Source: Pyxicephalus adspersus
Taxonomy: Eukaryota; Chordata; Amphibia; Anura; Pyxicephalidae
Direction: 5' to 3'
DNA length: 64,000 bases
Assembly (NCBI RefSeq): GCF_032062135.1
Contig: NC_092861.1
Coordinates: 55,445,179 to 55,509,178, forward strand
Part shown: positions 1-11,439 of the stretch, in pieces
How positions within the stretch are numbered: the stretch's first letter is position 1
Layout: each line of letters begins with the position of its first letter
Made by a program: the position numbers and the translations under genes
The notes under the pieces: model-generated
Seen by the model: only the letters and a program-made list of their open reading frames with translations
What the model was told of the DNA's origin: nothing
Databases searched by the model: none

Positions 1-1027
1 ATGAAATGGTTTGTGTTTAGGACAGTTTTTAGGAAGGGGGTTGTTGGTGTGTGGTGCTGCTGGAAACATAGAGCTGCATCCTAATTTGTTTGAAACATTC
101 TAGGATGAGTAAATATGTAATTAAGATGATTCACAGGAAGGGGAAAGCAAAGAGGTGGGTCAGCCTATTTATCTGGTAAATTCTGTTGTGTTGACTCACC
201 ACTAATATATGCAAAAATGTAAAACCAAAAATGCAGTTTTATTTTATTGGTGTTGTACCGCTATATCTTATTCCAGAGTAGCCTCCCATTGTACTATGTT
301 CAGAAAACTCCTTCACAATCCAAGTTTGATGCACAACCCTGAGTTTATCTTATTTTTAAGTAATTTAATTCATCCTAAAATGTATCACAGTAATCGTGAA
401 AATGCAAGGCAAATGCATTACCGCAAAGCACGTTGCTACACACATTAATGAAACAAGCTCTTTTTAAAGTAATATAAAATGAATGTGAACATTGATGCAG
501 GTATTCTGAAGTGTAAACATGTATCACCCATTCTAATAACAGTGTATTAATAAATCATAATGTTTCATTAGTAGATGCAGGCTGGCATAATAATGTAATA
601 ATATGAAACACTTCTGGTAAAAGACTGGGGTAGTAAAATACAATGGTCTTTATTTATCAAGTGCTAAGTAAACCCTAAGGAGAATTTTTAATCCCCGTGA
701 GTTAAATCATACAATAAAAAATCAGTATTAGGAGAAATTAGGTTATTGAAATAATAAAAAGATATTTATTGTTTTTAATGCTATATTTATCATATGATTG
801 TATGCACTGTGAACACAGACAATGTGTGATAGAAAATAGCAGGAAAATAGCTCCGGTATTCTTGTACATATGTGCTAAAACACCAGGTAACACTGAGGAA
901 TTATTCACCGATCTTACAGAGGTGTTAAGTCAGCTTCCTGATTGACTGCGTGGGCTCACATATCATAAAATGAAAGAAGAAACCCACCAGCACGGCCTAA
1001 AACGGTTGCATAACACTGCCTTAATGC

Positions 1028-1058
<31 letters not shown>

Positions 1059-1498
1059 ATCTTCCTATGAAATTGTCAGAAATGCAGGATTGCATCACAG
1101 ATTTGTTGATTGGTGGCTAAAGGTAAGGCCTTGCTTTGGTAAGGTCTGACTTAGGTTAATAGGTAAGAAATAGGGGAAAAAGGTTGCAGCTACATAATGC
1201 AATAAGAACTTTCTCTGCTATGTCCCAGTATAGGAATATTACTAAACCTAAGGGAATGGTGGAAACCAGGTGGAGTAGGACAAAAACACACACATGTGTG
1301 AATGCACGACGCTGCTTTTATTTTTATTGGCATCCCAATGCATTTTGCTAATAGATGTGTTGCAGCACACCACAATGAACGCTGATTTAGAAAAACAAGT
1401 ACATCTACCTTTTTGGGGGGCCTTTTAAGATGAATGGGCCGCCTTTATATAACCCTCATATTAACACATCACAACAGCATGAACCGAGCCTAACAAAT
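1..1498. other. AT-rich sequence without a recognisable gene
   Basis: The reading frames here are short and show no family motif or codon bias. The only structured feature I see is the TA microsatellite at 1030-1058. Confidence 0.6.
1030..1058. repeat. (TA)n microsatellite
   Basis: About 14 perfect TA units in a row, with ordinary AT-rich sequence on both sides. Confidence 0.95.
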
Positions 1499-1500
1499 AG

Positions 1501-1655
1501 AGCCTGATTTATTAAACCTCTCCAAGATTGGGGAAGACAGACTATCCGGGGAGAACTTGGGTGATCCAGCAAACCTGGAATGAATTTCTTAAAAAACATT
1601 TGCTATTATTCTGGACCAGGTTCTCTCATGATAGAGAGCTTAAGCAAATCAGGTC
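1501..1655. mobile_element. Foldback MITE, copy 1 (right arm deleted)
   Basis: It begins GCCTGATTTATTAAACCTCT, continues through a segment ending CCAGCAAACCTGGAATG and a central CATTTGCTATT, then ends GCAAATCAGG. The same order of blocks is seen complete at 22827-23046, where left and right halves are inverted copies. Here most of the right arm is missing between GGACCAGG and AGAGAGCTTAAGC. It is non-coding and should depend on transposase supplied elsewhere. I did not find a convincing target duplication, so the superfamily is open. Confidence 0.75.
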
Positions 1656-2917
1656 CATTGTGTGCTATATAAATTTGTTCTTCCAATGCAATTTATTCAG
1701 GCAATCCAATTTTTTTTTTAATCTTTTAAAAAGAATACATTTTTTTAATGTCAGTGTGTTTTATGTGTTGAATACATTGAACATATTCTAGTTTTAATTT
1801 ATTTTCTGATATAAAGCTCCCTTGCACCCCCTTCATGGGCCTGGTCTGCTCATTCAATTTGCCCAGAGACCCTGTGTTATATAAAGAAACTGGTATATAT
1901 TTGTAGGGTATATTTTTTCCCACATCTTTGGATAGATAAAAGCTCTTTTTTCACTGCATCATCTCTAACAGTAAGACTCTGACATAGAGCAAGCATTTGA
2001 TGTTATATTTTAAAGGACCATTAAACCTAAATGTAAGTTTATCCAGTATGAAAAGGTACCACTTATTCATATACATAAAAGTCCCAATACCATGACAGGA
2101 CTGAAGATGTTTGACATTATTTGTAACCTTGTTAGCAAATGTAATATGAAATATGTATTCAAACTTCTCTAGGTTGCAAAAAAATGTTTTTTAATTGTGT
2201 GCCAGCCATGTAAGTGTAGATTTTTTCTCTCTGCTTGACCTCCAGTCTTTTAGAAACATTGGGGATTTTTGTTACATGCTAAATCTTTATGTAGAATGAA
2301 TTTATTTAGAGAAGTACAAAAATTTATTACAGAAGGAAGTGGGTAAAAAAAGCTTTTGTCAGTGCACATAAATAGGGGAGGAACAAGAGTGATTGAAACA
2401 GATTTGCTATGGTACGAGATTGTACTTTTGCCAGCAGCAACCCTGTGCCTGCAGGTAAGCATAGCCATCAAAATGACCAGATCAACAAACTGATAGAGAC
2501 TTTAAGGTCAGCAATCTATTTATTCTTTTCAATACAGTATCAGTTCTGAAAGATGAAGCCATTCATAAAGTTTGTTTCTTGTAGGGAAACCCCTGACTAA
2601 GAACCCCCTTACCAGGAATGTGCTGCTACACTTCTTCAGTATCTGGGTGCCAGGAAATAATGTTGGAGAGATTGTTAGGTCCTGATATATCTTGCTTCAA
2701 CATTATCCAAGACATTGTAAAGTGCAGTGAAGGCATACTGTTTGGCATATGCACTAATATTATGCTAAGTCATTTGTTTTTGCATCAGGCTTTATCCTTC
2801 CAGATAGGCAGGAGATGATGCTGAAATCTGTATTTGGCAGTTTTTGGTTTTTAGAAGTATAAACTCACAGGTACGCATGCAAATGTTGTTGGGGTAGTTG
2901 TGACATTTCCATGTGCT
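1656..2917. other. No gene or repeat recognised
   Basis: AT-rich sequence with short open frames only. I see no splice-flanked conserved exon or inverted repeat of note. Confidence 0.5.
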
Positions 2918-3030
2918 TTAACCACCTGGGTGGAAGGCCTGAACCTGGCTCGGGGTAAGAAAACTTGCTACTATCGGTTACCTAGAACCAGGCGCGGGGT
3001 AGCTAAAAATAGAAACACGCATTACAGTGC

Positions 3031-3068
3031 AATCCGATTGTCATACTACATTGTATGACAATCGGATT
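3031..3068. repeat. Perfect hairpin inside the TTAA-flanked element
   Basis: AATCCGATTGTCATA (3031-3045) is exactly inverted as TATGACAATCGGATT (3054-3068), with an 8-base loop. Subterminal stem-loops like this are common in non-autonomous transposons and may bind transposase; that role is inference. Confidence 0.9.
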
Positions 3069-3302
3069 ATAACTGAAAAAAAATACCTTGTCCCCGCAGC
3101 TCCTCCGGAGATGTCTTCTCTCTTCAGTCTTCACCCGGCATGTGCAGTGACGATCTCCGGGGTTTCCCGGTGACGTTGCTGCAAGAGTCGGTGCGGGCGG
3201 GAGGCGGGGCAGGAAATTCAAATCACTTTGTATTGAACTCAATACAAAAAAGCTGTATTGAGTCCAATACAAAGAAATTTTTATATAATATATATATAAT
3301 TG

Positions 3303-3305
<3 letters not shown>

Positions 3306-3344
<39 letters not shown>
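3306..3344. repeat. (TA)n microsatellite
   Basis: About 19 TA units lying inside the TTAA-flanked element. The tyrosine- and isoleucine-rich frame that crosses it is an artefact of this repeat. Confidence 0.95.
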
Positions 3345-3350
<6 letters not shown>

Positions 3351-4056
3351 AGCTACTGTACAGTTACATTACATTATACACTTTTTTTAAGTTTATTAAT
3401 AAATTTATTAAATTTTGGCCATATTTCGGTGAGTCATGCCTAAGAATTATAGCCTACAATCTACAATAAATTTCCATGCAAAAAATGTAATGCTTTTTGC
3501 ATGGAAGTACGGAAAGAATTAGAACACCCAGCGTTCGTGTACACGTCCCTCGACGATTCCTGATGAAGTCAGTGCATACGCCCGTCAACGGGGGTCGTAG
3601 CGGGAAATTCAAATATCTTGTATTGGATTGAATACAAAGTCCTGTATCCGATCCAATACAAAATAATACAAAAAAAAATTTATGTGGTTTTGTCTAAAGG
3701 TATGTGACGTTGGACTCTAAAATGACGTTGTGACGTTGTGACTTTAAAATTTACCACACTAGGGATGTGTTTTAGAAAAATATATTACTGTACAGTATCC
3801 TGAATTATTGCATTTTCAGTATTTTGTATTTATTTATGCATTCTTGTTTAAGCTGATTTTTGTGTTTTTTATTTAATTTTATTATTAATTTTTTTTTTAC
3901 ATGATTGTGTGTTTCAAACTTTATTATATTCAGGATATCTACTAGACCCTTGTTCGAACATATTTCTGTAAGTTACAGGTCTACAATATAAAAAAAAAAA
4001 AAAAAAACGCTTTTAGTACAGAAATCCAGACATCAGTGAAACGCCCAGGTGGTTAA

Positions 4057-5134
4057 AAAAGGTTTCTGTGGATAGATAAACAGGAGTTGTGTGCATTATG
4101 CAATAGGACACCGTGGGTTGTAGTTTCATGTCTGAGACTATGGTCACAATTAAATTGGCATAGGTACATTTGAATGTCAATACAATATAAGGTATATTCA
4201 GTAGTAGTAGGATATATTCAACTGGGTCTGTTCCTTAGTTTTGAAAATGTTTCATCAACAATCACGTGAATAGTTTTCTCTGTTCATTTTAGTGTCAGGA
4301 ACATACCCCAGCATTAACAACTACACAAGTTGCACTTACACTTTAATCTAATTGCCTGAATGAATACTCTTTTGTAAGAACTGCACCTACCAAATGCTGC
4401 TAGAGACCTCTGTGTCTCAGACCCCAGAAATACAATATACACCCCAGGTAGCTGCACGTCCCACATGCAAGAGTTTTGGTTCATATCCCTGCAATCTAAA
4501 AGAAAGAAGGGAACACAAATAGGAAGAAATGTTACGGTGAGTGAGAAATTACTCATATAGAAGCAGCTTAGCTTCTTATTTGCACTATTCAAAGTAACAT
4601 TTCTTATGTTCTATGTCACGCGTTTAATGAAGATCACAGGGGAATGTGACTGCAGCTGCATGTGGGCTGAGCACTTTTCAGCTTGTGGGTGTAAAAACTC
4701 TGCTCACCAGCAATTGTCTTTCCTTAATGAAAACTAGGGCAAAAGAAAGAAGTGTAGAAGCAACTATTTCTTCCTACATACTTACCTGTCATACTTCTCT
4801 CCACCCCTTACTAGTACCTCATTTTAGGATGAACATTCTACCATATCTATTGTTAAAAAATGCTTAATACATCATATGGCCTAGAGGTGTTAATAGGAAG
4901 TACAGCCTAGCTTAACATATAATAAAAACCCCTACCCAACTTTCCCAGCGCTTTTTTTTGTTATCCTACCAACTCTAAGCATTCTTTGGTTACTTCCAGT
5001 TCCTTTGTCAGGATGGGTCCCCTGGTTTCCTTACTTAGGCAGATGCCTATCCCATATCTACGTTAGAGACCCAAAGCAAGAGCCAAGTTTGGCACGTCTG
5101 GTAGGCAGGAGGAAAAATGTATTCTATAAATATA
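4057..5134. other. No gene recognised
   Basis: Short frames only and no recognisable repeat termini, up to the 3' end of the CR1-like element at about 5136. Confidence 0.5.
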
Positions 5135-5345
5135 TAGTTACATAGTAGGTCAGGTTGAAAAAAGACATACGTCCATCAAGTTCAACCACTAGGGAAAAAA
5201 ACATCCCAGATATAAAACCCTATGGACAGTTGGTCCAGAGGAAAGCAAAAAAAATTCTTCAATATCCTTTTTGTGAACTGGTGCCCAAAACTGCACTGCA
5301 TATTCCAGATGTGGTCTGACCAATGCTTTGTACAGGGGCAGGATT

Positions 5346-5495
5346 ATGTCTCGATCTCTGCAGTCTATTCCTCTTATGTCTCGATCTCTGCAGTCTATTC
5401 CTCTTATGTCTCGATCTCTGCAGCCTATTCGTCTTATGTCTCGATCTCTGCAGCCTATTCGTCTTATGTCTCGATCTCTGCAGTCCATTCCTCTT
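5346..5495. repeat. 30-bp tandem repeat, five copies, inside the CR1 reading frame
   Basis: Units start at 5346, 5376, 5406, 5436 and 5466, each beginning ATGTCTCGATCTCTGCAG. Copies 1-2 are identical, copies 3-4 share CCTATTCG, and copy 5 differs again. The 30-bp period equals ten codons, so the minus-strand frame reads a repeated decapeptide of the [10 protein letters not shown] type just upstream of the [10 protein letters not shown] block. A normal CR1 has one such segment (family knowledge). There are no unique spacers, so this is not a CRISPR array. Confidence 0.95.
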
Positions 5496-6051
5496 CTGAT
5501 ACAAGAAAGTATTTTCATATTGCAGCTTGGCATTGCAATGCTAATAAGTCTATGATCTACCAGAACCCCCAGATCATTTTCCAATTCTGCCCCCCCCCCC
5601 CGACTGTATTTCCCCCAAACAGTATGAAGCATGCATGTTGTTAGCCCCCAAGTGCATACTGTTACATTTATTTATAATAAATGTCATTTGTCACTTGGCT
5701 GCCCAATCAAACAGTACATCCAGGTCTGCTTGTAGATTATAGACATCCTGTATGGACTTAATTCCATTACATAGTTTGGTGTCATCTGCAAACACAGAAA
5801 TGGTACTTTTATTCCTAAACTCTATATCATTTATAAAGATGTTAAACAGTAAAGGTCCCAACACTGAACCCTGGGGTACACCACATAATCACTACTCTCT
5901 GGTCCTTAAGCCAGTTCTCTATCCATTTACAGATTGACTTTTCCAAACCTATTGACCATACCTTGCATATTAACTGTCTGTGAGTTACAGTGTCAAATGC
6001 ATTAGCAATGTCCAAGTACACTACATCAACTGCTATTCCACTGTCTACATG

Positions 6052-6722
6052 TGTCACACTTACCTGTTCCTCATTAAAGCACAGGCATATCTCCCCTGCG
6101 CATGCGGGCAGTTCTGATGCTGGGCGTGCCTCTGTTTCCAAGTTCAGCTCTCAGACTTCATTTTGTGTTCCTGCAACAAGTTTTGTCTCCTTTGTGCTGA
6201 GCCATTAGTTCTGTGAACTAGTTCCTGTACACCTGCTGCTTAATCCAGTGTTTCCTGTGTCCAGCTCCTGTGTTAACCCCCTCGTTATCCAGTCTGTTTG
6301 TTCCCAGCCAACTTCCCTGTGCTGTTCCTGTGTTCCTGTCTGCCTGTGAATATCCCTGCTTCTCATGTGCCTCCTGCTGTTTCCAGTATCTCCAGTGTTC
6401 CCTGTGCCTGCAGTGTCATTGCCGTCCGTCTCCTGGATGCCTGGCTATTGACCCCTGGTGTGTGACCGGACCTCTCTTGCTTGCTGCCTTTCTTGACCTC
6501 CGCTTTCCTTGACTATCCTCCTGCCTGGTGATTTGGTACCGTGCTTGCCTACCTTGATGTGCCCAAGAACTGCAACCTGGCCGTAACCAGCAGCGCAACA
6601 TCCTCACCATCAGAAGCTCTGGAGAAAATCTGGTTATGGCCTAGACTCTGCGCCTTGGCCCTTCTCAGGGCTCGCATCACCTCCTTAAGCCCCCTAGTGG
6701 TCCTGTCTCTCCGTGCATGACA
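6052..6722. mobile_element. Solo LTR 1, inserted into the CR1-like element
   Basis: The 671-bp segment begins TGTCACACTT and ends GTGCATGACA, the TG...CA ends of an LTR. The pentamer ACATG flanks it on both sides (6047-6051 and 6723-6727). CR1 coding sequence stops at one border and resumes at the other, which independently fixes both ends. An inverted relative lies at 50531-51259 and a more distant one at 54087-54776; all share the subterminal CCTCACCATCAGA. No gag, pol or second LTR is nearby, so internal sequence was probably lost by LTR-LTR recombination. Ty3/gypsy is my guess for the class. Transcription direction is not resolved. Confidence 0.9.
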
Positions 6723-7715
6723 ACATGTTTATTTACTTCTTAATAAAAAGAGAGTAAATTTGTTTGACAACTTCGGTCTTTCTTGAAGCCATGCTGACTA
6801 TCACGTATAATATTATTTTCTAGCAGAAACTCCTCTATGTGGTTCTTTATCAAACTCGTTAGGACCTTTTTAAACTATGGAGGTTAAACTAACTGTTCTG
6901 TAGTTACCTGGTAATCTCTTGGCTCCCTTGGTTACCTGGCTCCGTTTTGAAGCTAGGAACCAGATTGGTCTTTCACCAATCCATTGGTACCATGCCAGTG
7001 ATTAAAGAGTCTCTAATAATTAGAAATATTGGCTTTGAAATAACTGAGCTAAGCTCTTTGAGGACACGTGGATGTAATCCACCAGGTCCCAGTGGTTTGT
7101 CAACCTTAATTTTTCCCAACTTTTTCTCAGTCATATCAATTTTGAGCCATTGTGAACCGTTTAAGGCAGTGACATTGCCATTATGAATTTGGACTTGAGC
7201 TCTGCAAATTTTCTTTGTGTACACAAAAAAGGTAAAAAAAAGTGTTTAGTAAATCTGCCTTTTCTTTATCTCCAGTTACCAACCCAGAGACATCCTTTAA
7301 GGGGCCTACATGCTCAGATCTGCTCTTTTTGCTAATAATATATTTTAAAAAATATTTGGGGTTTGCCTTCATTTCCTTTGCAATCTGTCTTTCATTTTGA
7401 GGTTTTGAACATTTTATCTCCTTTTTACATCTTTTGTTATATTCTTTATAGTTTTCAAATGATGAAGGTGATTCTACATTTTTATATTTTTGGAATGCCA
7501 TTTTCTTGTTCTTTATGGCTTTTTTAACATCTGCTGTGAACCACATTTTAACCTCCTAAACTTATTACCCATTGGAATATATTTTTCTGTGTGCTTGTAT
7601 AGAACAGACTTGAAATATTTCAATTTCTGTTCTGTGTTCTTTGAGGATAATATTATCTCTCAGTCCAAGTCACAGAGAGCCACCCTTAATAATGCAAAAT
7701 TTCCAATTTTATAAT

Positions 7716-8756
7716 GAATCATAAGTGTAACACAGTTCTAGATGGTACACATAAACAATAGATGATCATGGCAATTTTTTCTTAAATTTGGCAATGATTC
7801 TTATTTTACCTAACCTTAACTGTCAGTTTTAACAGTACATACATAATCCACTGTTAACATCAGAAAACCAAACATGAGAAATCTTATTCAGCAACAAATG
7901 GCATTTTTACAGCTATGTTCACACTGTAAGATAAGTTGTTATATGGCTTCAAACCCCTGAACTACTTCCTTGATTGGGAAGCTACATGTAGCATCTCACC
8001 AATGACAGCCAATACAAAACTAATAGGGTTTCATCTGCTGTAATATGTTCAGCGTTTCTTAAAAAAAAAAAAAACAACAGTGCAGGCTGGCAAGATGCCA
8101 AATGGTACTGTTGCCAAATGTATGATGTGCGGTGCTTTACTTTATCACGTCTAACCAGGTAGAGTTTACTAAAAATATACCATATTTTTCTATATTTCCT
8201 TTTTATTTTTTTATGTCAACATTATTTTACATCTGAAGATTCATTTTTGTTTTCCTAAGCACCGTTTTAGGATCACATGCTTGAAAAATTATAATAATAA
8301 ATGAAGTCTGAAAACAAATAGGAAATATGTATTAATCAAATACTTTAGTTTGCAGCAATATGCATCACTAAGTAACTTTATTTCCAGTGTAGAGGCTGCA
8401 TTTCTCCCCAGGCTTCAATTAGGTTAATCGGAAAACTGTATTTAATAATTTCAGGCTTGGGCACTTCTCCGAACTATTTAGTCTAATTCCATAGCTGTGT
8501 AGGAAGAGAAAGTAGCCCTGTAAGAGCCTTAGAGATAAAATATGTTTTCTGGCCATCATCTTTCCAATATCGTTTTGGCTTCAAAGACCCTATATTTGTC
8601 ATATCGAAAAAACACAATCCAACATATTGTTAAAAATGAGTATCTGCTAAAATCACAAAACATTATGTTACTAATTTGACACCTCGAAAGACAGTGCCTG
8701 TGTTTGCTTCCTACTAATATTTTGATTGACAAGATAGACTATACACAGCTGAACAG
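7716..8756. other. No gene recognised
   Basis: AT-rich DNA with A-runs (for example near 8060) and only short frames. Confidence 0.5.
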
Positions 8757-8854
8757 GGCAAGTGACATGATATAAATAGGAGGTGTAGACACAACTAATT
8801 TTTTTTATATATACATGCAAGGGTCCCAGGACTATATATGTGTGTGTGTGTGTG

Positions 8855-8890
<36 letters not shown>

Positions 8891-8934
8891 CTGTTGTGTC
8901 AACACCTCCTATTTATATCATTTATATCACTTGC

Positions 8935-8935
<1 letters not shown>
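8757..8935. repeat. Long inverted repeat enclosing TG/TA microsatellite
   Basis: The left arm at 8757-8795, containing ATAAATAGGAGGTGT, is inverted at 8893-8935, where ACACCTCCTATTTAT occurs. About 37 of 39 bases pair; the right arm has a short extra TTTATATCA duplication. The loop holds (TG)n then (TA)n. It could be a small foldback MITE or an inverted duplication seeded by the microsatellite. Confidence 0.8.

Positions 8936-8972
<37 letters not shown>
8838..8972. repeat. Compound TG/TA and CA/TA microsatellites
   Basis: (TG)n at 8838-8855 followed by (TA)n at 8857-8886, then beyond the inverted arm (CA)n at 8935-8955 followed by (TA)n to 8972. The second block is the mirror-strand form of the first. 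Confidence 0.92.
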
Positions 8973-8993
8973 GATTAATATATATATATTTTT

Positions 8994-11354
8994 TTGTAAA
9001 GATACTGTGAACTAAATTCAGCGCACTTTATTCTGAAAGCAACATTCTTCAGACTTTAATTTCTGATAGACTGTGCTGTGTAAAATACTAATGCTTTCTG
9101 TGGTCTCATCTATAGTAATAAAGAATTTAATTTTGCAATTGTCATTGAAGAAAGTGATTTTACTGGAAGGTCAGACAAACAGAATATCATTGACCAGCTG
9201 TATTTTTCAGGTATAAAACTATTCTCTGTTATAACAGTGGATTCACATAGATACTCAGAATCTTTACAGTGTAGCTGTATATTATGAATTTGTTTAAGGT
9301 TCTGTATTTCCAAACTATGGTGTTTTAGGAATATTGATCTCTGTAAAACAGTAGTCTTCTTTAGGTATGATATGGTTTTCAAACACTGCAGTCTCATTTT
9401 AAATTTGGATTGCACAAACACCAATCATTCCATTGATTGTTTTACTTAATTTGCACTCAAGGCCTGCTGTGTTGCTGTTGTATAACTGGCAGAGTGCGAC
9501 TACTGCAGGTTTCCATTATTAATGTATGATCCATGTTCTCTTCACGCATCGCTCTACTTGTGATGCATTAAAGTACGACTGGATAAATTCAGATCACCTT
9601 ATGTGCCTTGTAAAATTCTGAATTTTAGGTTATGTCATGTTTGAAGGAAAAAAAATTTGAATCAATTTCCCCCTTTACTCCCCTTTTTTGCACGTTATTG
9701 ACATCTTCTGGGGCTCTGATGCTTCTTTGTACTTGTTTTAGATTTGATTAGCTGCTACGGTGACCTGTCAGTATTGCTGTTTGTTGTGATTTTAGCTCCC
9801 TGCTTGTTGAGGTTTATGTTCTAGTTTTTCATGTTCTATTTTCCAAACAGTATAGAAAGCAAACATTTATTTAAACAGAAATAATTTTATTGAGAGTAAG
9901 TTTTAAAATATACAGAATACAAGAAGTTGTAAAGATAAAAGTTTTGTAGCTGCCGACCTTTTACTGGCCAAACCACTTTTTATTTGACTGACTTTTAAAA
10001 AGCAAAAACAAAGGAACTTTTTCACATTTGTTTGACAAATGTAGGTAAATCCTAACTAATTTTGTTATGGAGCTTTTTTAAATAATGATTTATATTTTAG
10101 TCCATAAACTTACTAAATTGGAAAAAGGGGAGGAATACAGTAAGGTTGCAACATTTTTTTTGCCTGGAGGTCCTATCAAAATCTTTAAAATTCTTAGTAG
10201 TTCTCGGAAAATTCTTAAGGTCTTGGAAAGCTAGATATGCATCACATGTAATAATAAATTGTTTGCTAGACATAAATGTAAAACCATTCTACAATATACA
10301 ATACTTGTGATCACTTTTCGAAATATAGAATAGGAGTAAATTGGTTATTCCAAATAATCAATATTATATTTTTCCCAATCAAGATAAATGTTTCCATAAC
10401 ATCCTCCTGGTAAAGTGAAAGTAGAATCTAAAGAATACTGAGGAGATATACTATAACGGTCTGTAAAGATATTGCATATTTTATATTATTCTACATGCAA
10501 GCTTTTACAATTCGTTACACTCTCACACAGCAGCACTGTAGAAGAAAACAGCTTACTTATTGATTCAAATGCAGTTAACCCCTCAGGTAATATGAGCATT
10601 CAGATAATTCAAAACCTTGCTGATTTTTCAGCTCTAATGAACTATTTATTTATGTTGTCCTACCATCCAGCTTTAAGATCAAAAGCAATCCTGTTTAATT
10701 GATGCTGAGGCAGCAGTCTGAGCAAGAGAGATGCTTTATCCAGAATTATCTAAGAGGGAACGTGAGCTACACTGAACAATGCGTAGGTGGGAAATAGTCC
10801 ATTAAATCACAAAGGCCTCTGTGTTTGAGCTCGTTGAGAGTATTGTACAGCAAGCTGCAGGGATGAACATTACATCCTTCAGAGCTGGAAAGAAATTCAG
10901 CTTTCCTTCACATCTCTTGCCAGCATTGGCTTTACCAAATTAGATTTTGTAGCAAGTTTACTGCAGGCATGTGATTGTGTGGAACTATATAGCTATATAG
11001 CAGTTATACAGCTATACAGTTCACATTTACATTTTGCTACCACATGCAGATAAAAGATTTAGAACAATGGAAATACAGTGCAAGTTATTCTTTTCTAGCT
11101 AAGATGGTGCTATATTTATTTGAGCCAATATGAAATATACTTGTGCTAGTGAATGTCTATCCAAAACATTTTTCTATTGTGGAAAGGGATTAGAACCCCT
11201 ATCAGATTGTTTATACTATCTAGAAATGTCAACCTATAAACCATCATTTAGACAAAGTATTAATTATGCAAGAAGTGAGAGACAATTCCTAACAGTGACG
11301 CAAAAATAAAAATAATAAAATATTTTTCCTGTCTGTGTTAATGTTGCGGATTTT
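8994..11354. other. No gene recognised
   Basis: AT-rich with short frames only. At 9890-9960 a stretch with TTTTATTGAGAGTAAG resembles the reverse of a LINE 3' tail, but there is no coding support. A weak TATAGCTATA palindrome cluster lies at 10984-11022. Confidence 0.45.
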
Positions 11355-11439
11355 ACCTTAGAGCCATTTCAGACCCGTGCTTGACCGCAGCATGACTGTA
11401 GCAAGGCAGAGAACCGCATCCAGTATTCTCCCCCACTCC

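Larger units (their letters stand above)
2922..4052. mobile_element. TTAA-flanked non-autonomous DNA transposon (piggyBac- or Kolobok-like ends)
   Basis: The ends are inverted: the left begins CCACCTGGGTGG and the right ends CGCCCAGGTGG. TTAA lies directly outside both ends (2918-2921 and 4053-4056), the insertion signature of piggyBac and Kolobok transposons. The inside has no transposase frame. It holds a 15-bp-arm hairpin (3031-3068), two further palindromic TTGTATTG...CAATACAA segments (about 3219-3281 and 3612-3662), a long TA run and two GC-rich patches unlike the surrounding AT-rich DNA. The last roughly 100 bases match the right end of the element at 59838-60826, so this is a dispersed family. 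Which superfamily mobilised it cannot be decided from the ends alone. Confidence 0.78.
5136..7715 (-). pseudogene. Decayed CR1-like non-LTR retrotransposon (reverse transcriptase ORF), 5'-truncated
   Basis: Minus-strand fragments give, in order, the pieces of a CR1/L2-type polymerase. They are a linker with RCKKEIKCSKPQ and KEKADLLNTFF (7181-7546), an RT start with PLGPGGLHPRVLKELS (near 7090), HGFKKDRSCQTNLL (near 6790), motif A VVYLDIANAFDTV (near 6000), the catalytic box FADDTKL (5772-5792) and a tail with [19 protein letters not shown] (about 5270-5340). The 3' end reads GTTGAACTTGATGGACGTAT on the minus strand, typical of frog CR1 tails as I recall them. No single frame spans it: stops and frameshifts separate the blocks, the sequence after motif A (GTPGFSVG) has lost the usual PQGSVLGP form, a solo LTR interrupts it at 6052-6722, and the endonuclease half is missing. 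It is inactive. Confidence 0.88.

Noticed and set aside
3140..3469. 109-codon plus-strand frame
   Set aside because: It reads through the TA microsatellite as repeated Tyr-Ile and lies in a non-autonomous transposon.
5346..5495. CRISPR-like array
   Set aside because: Units are contiguous without spacers and lie in a vertebrate LINE.
5222..5644. Plus-strand frame of 140 codons with Tyr-Val-Ser-Ile-Ser repeats
   Set aside because: The 30-bp repeat is a multiple of three and keeps several frames open; only the minus-strand frame has CR1 motifs.
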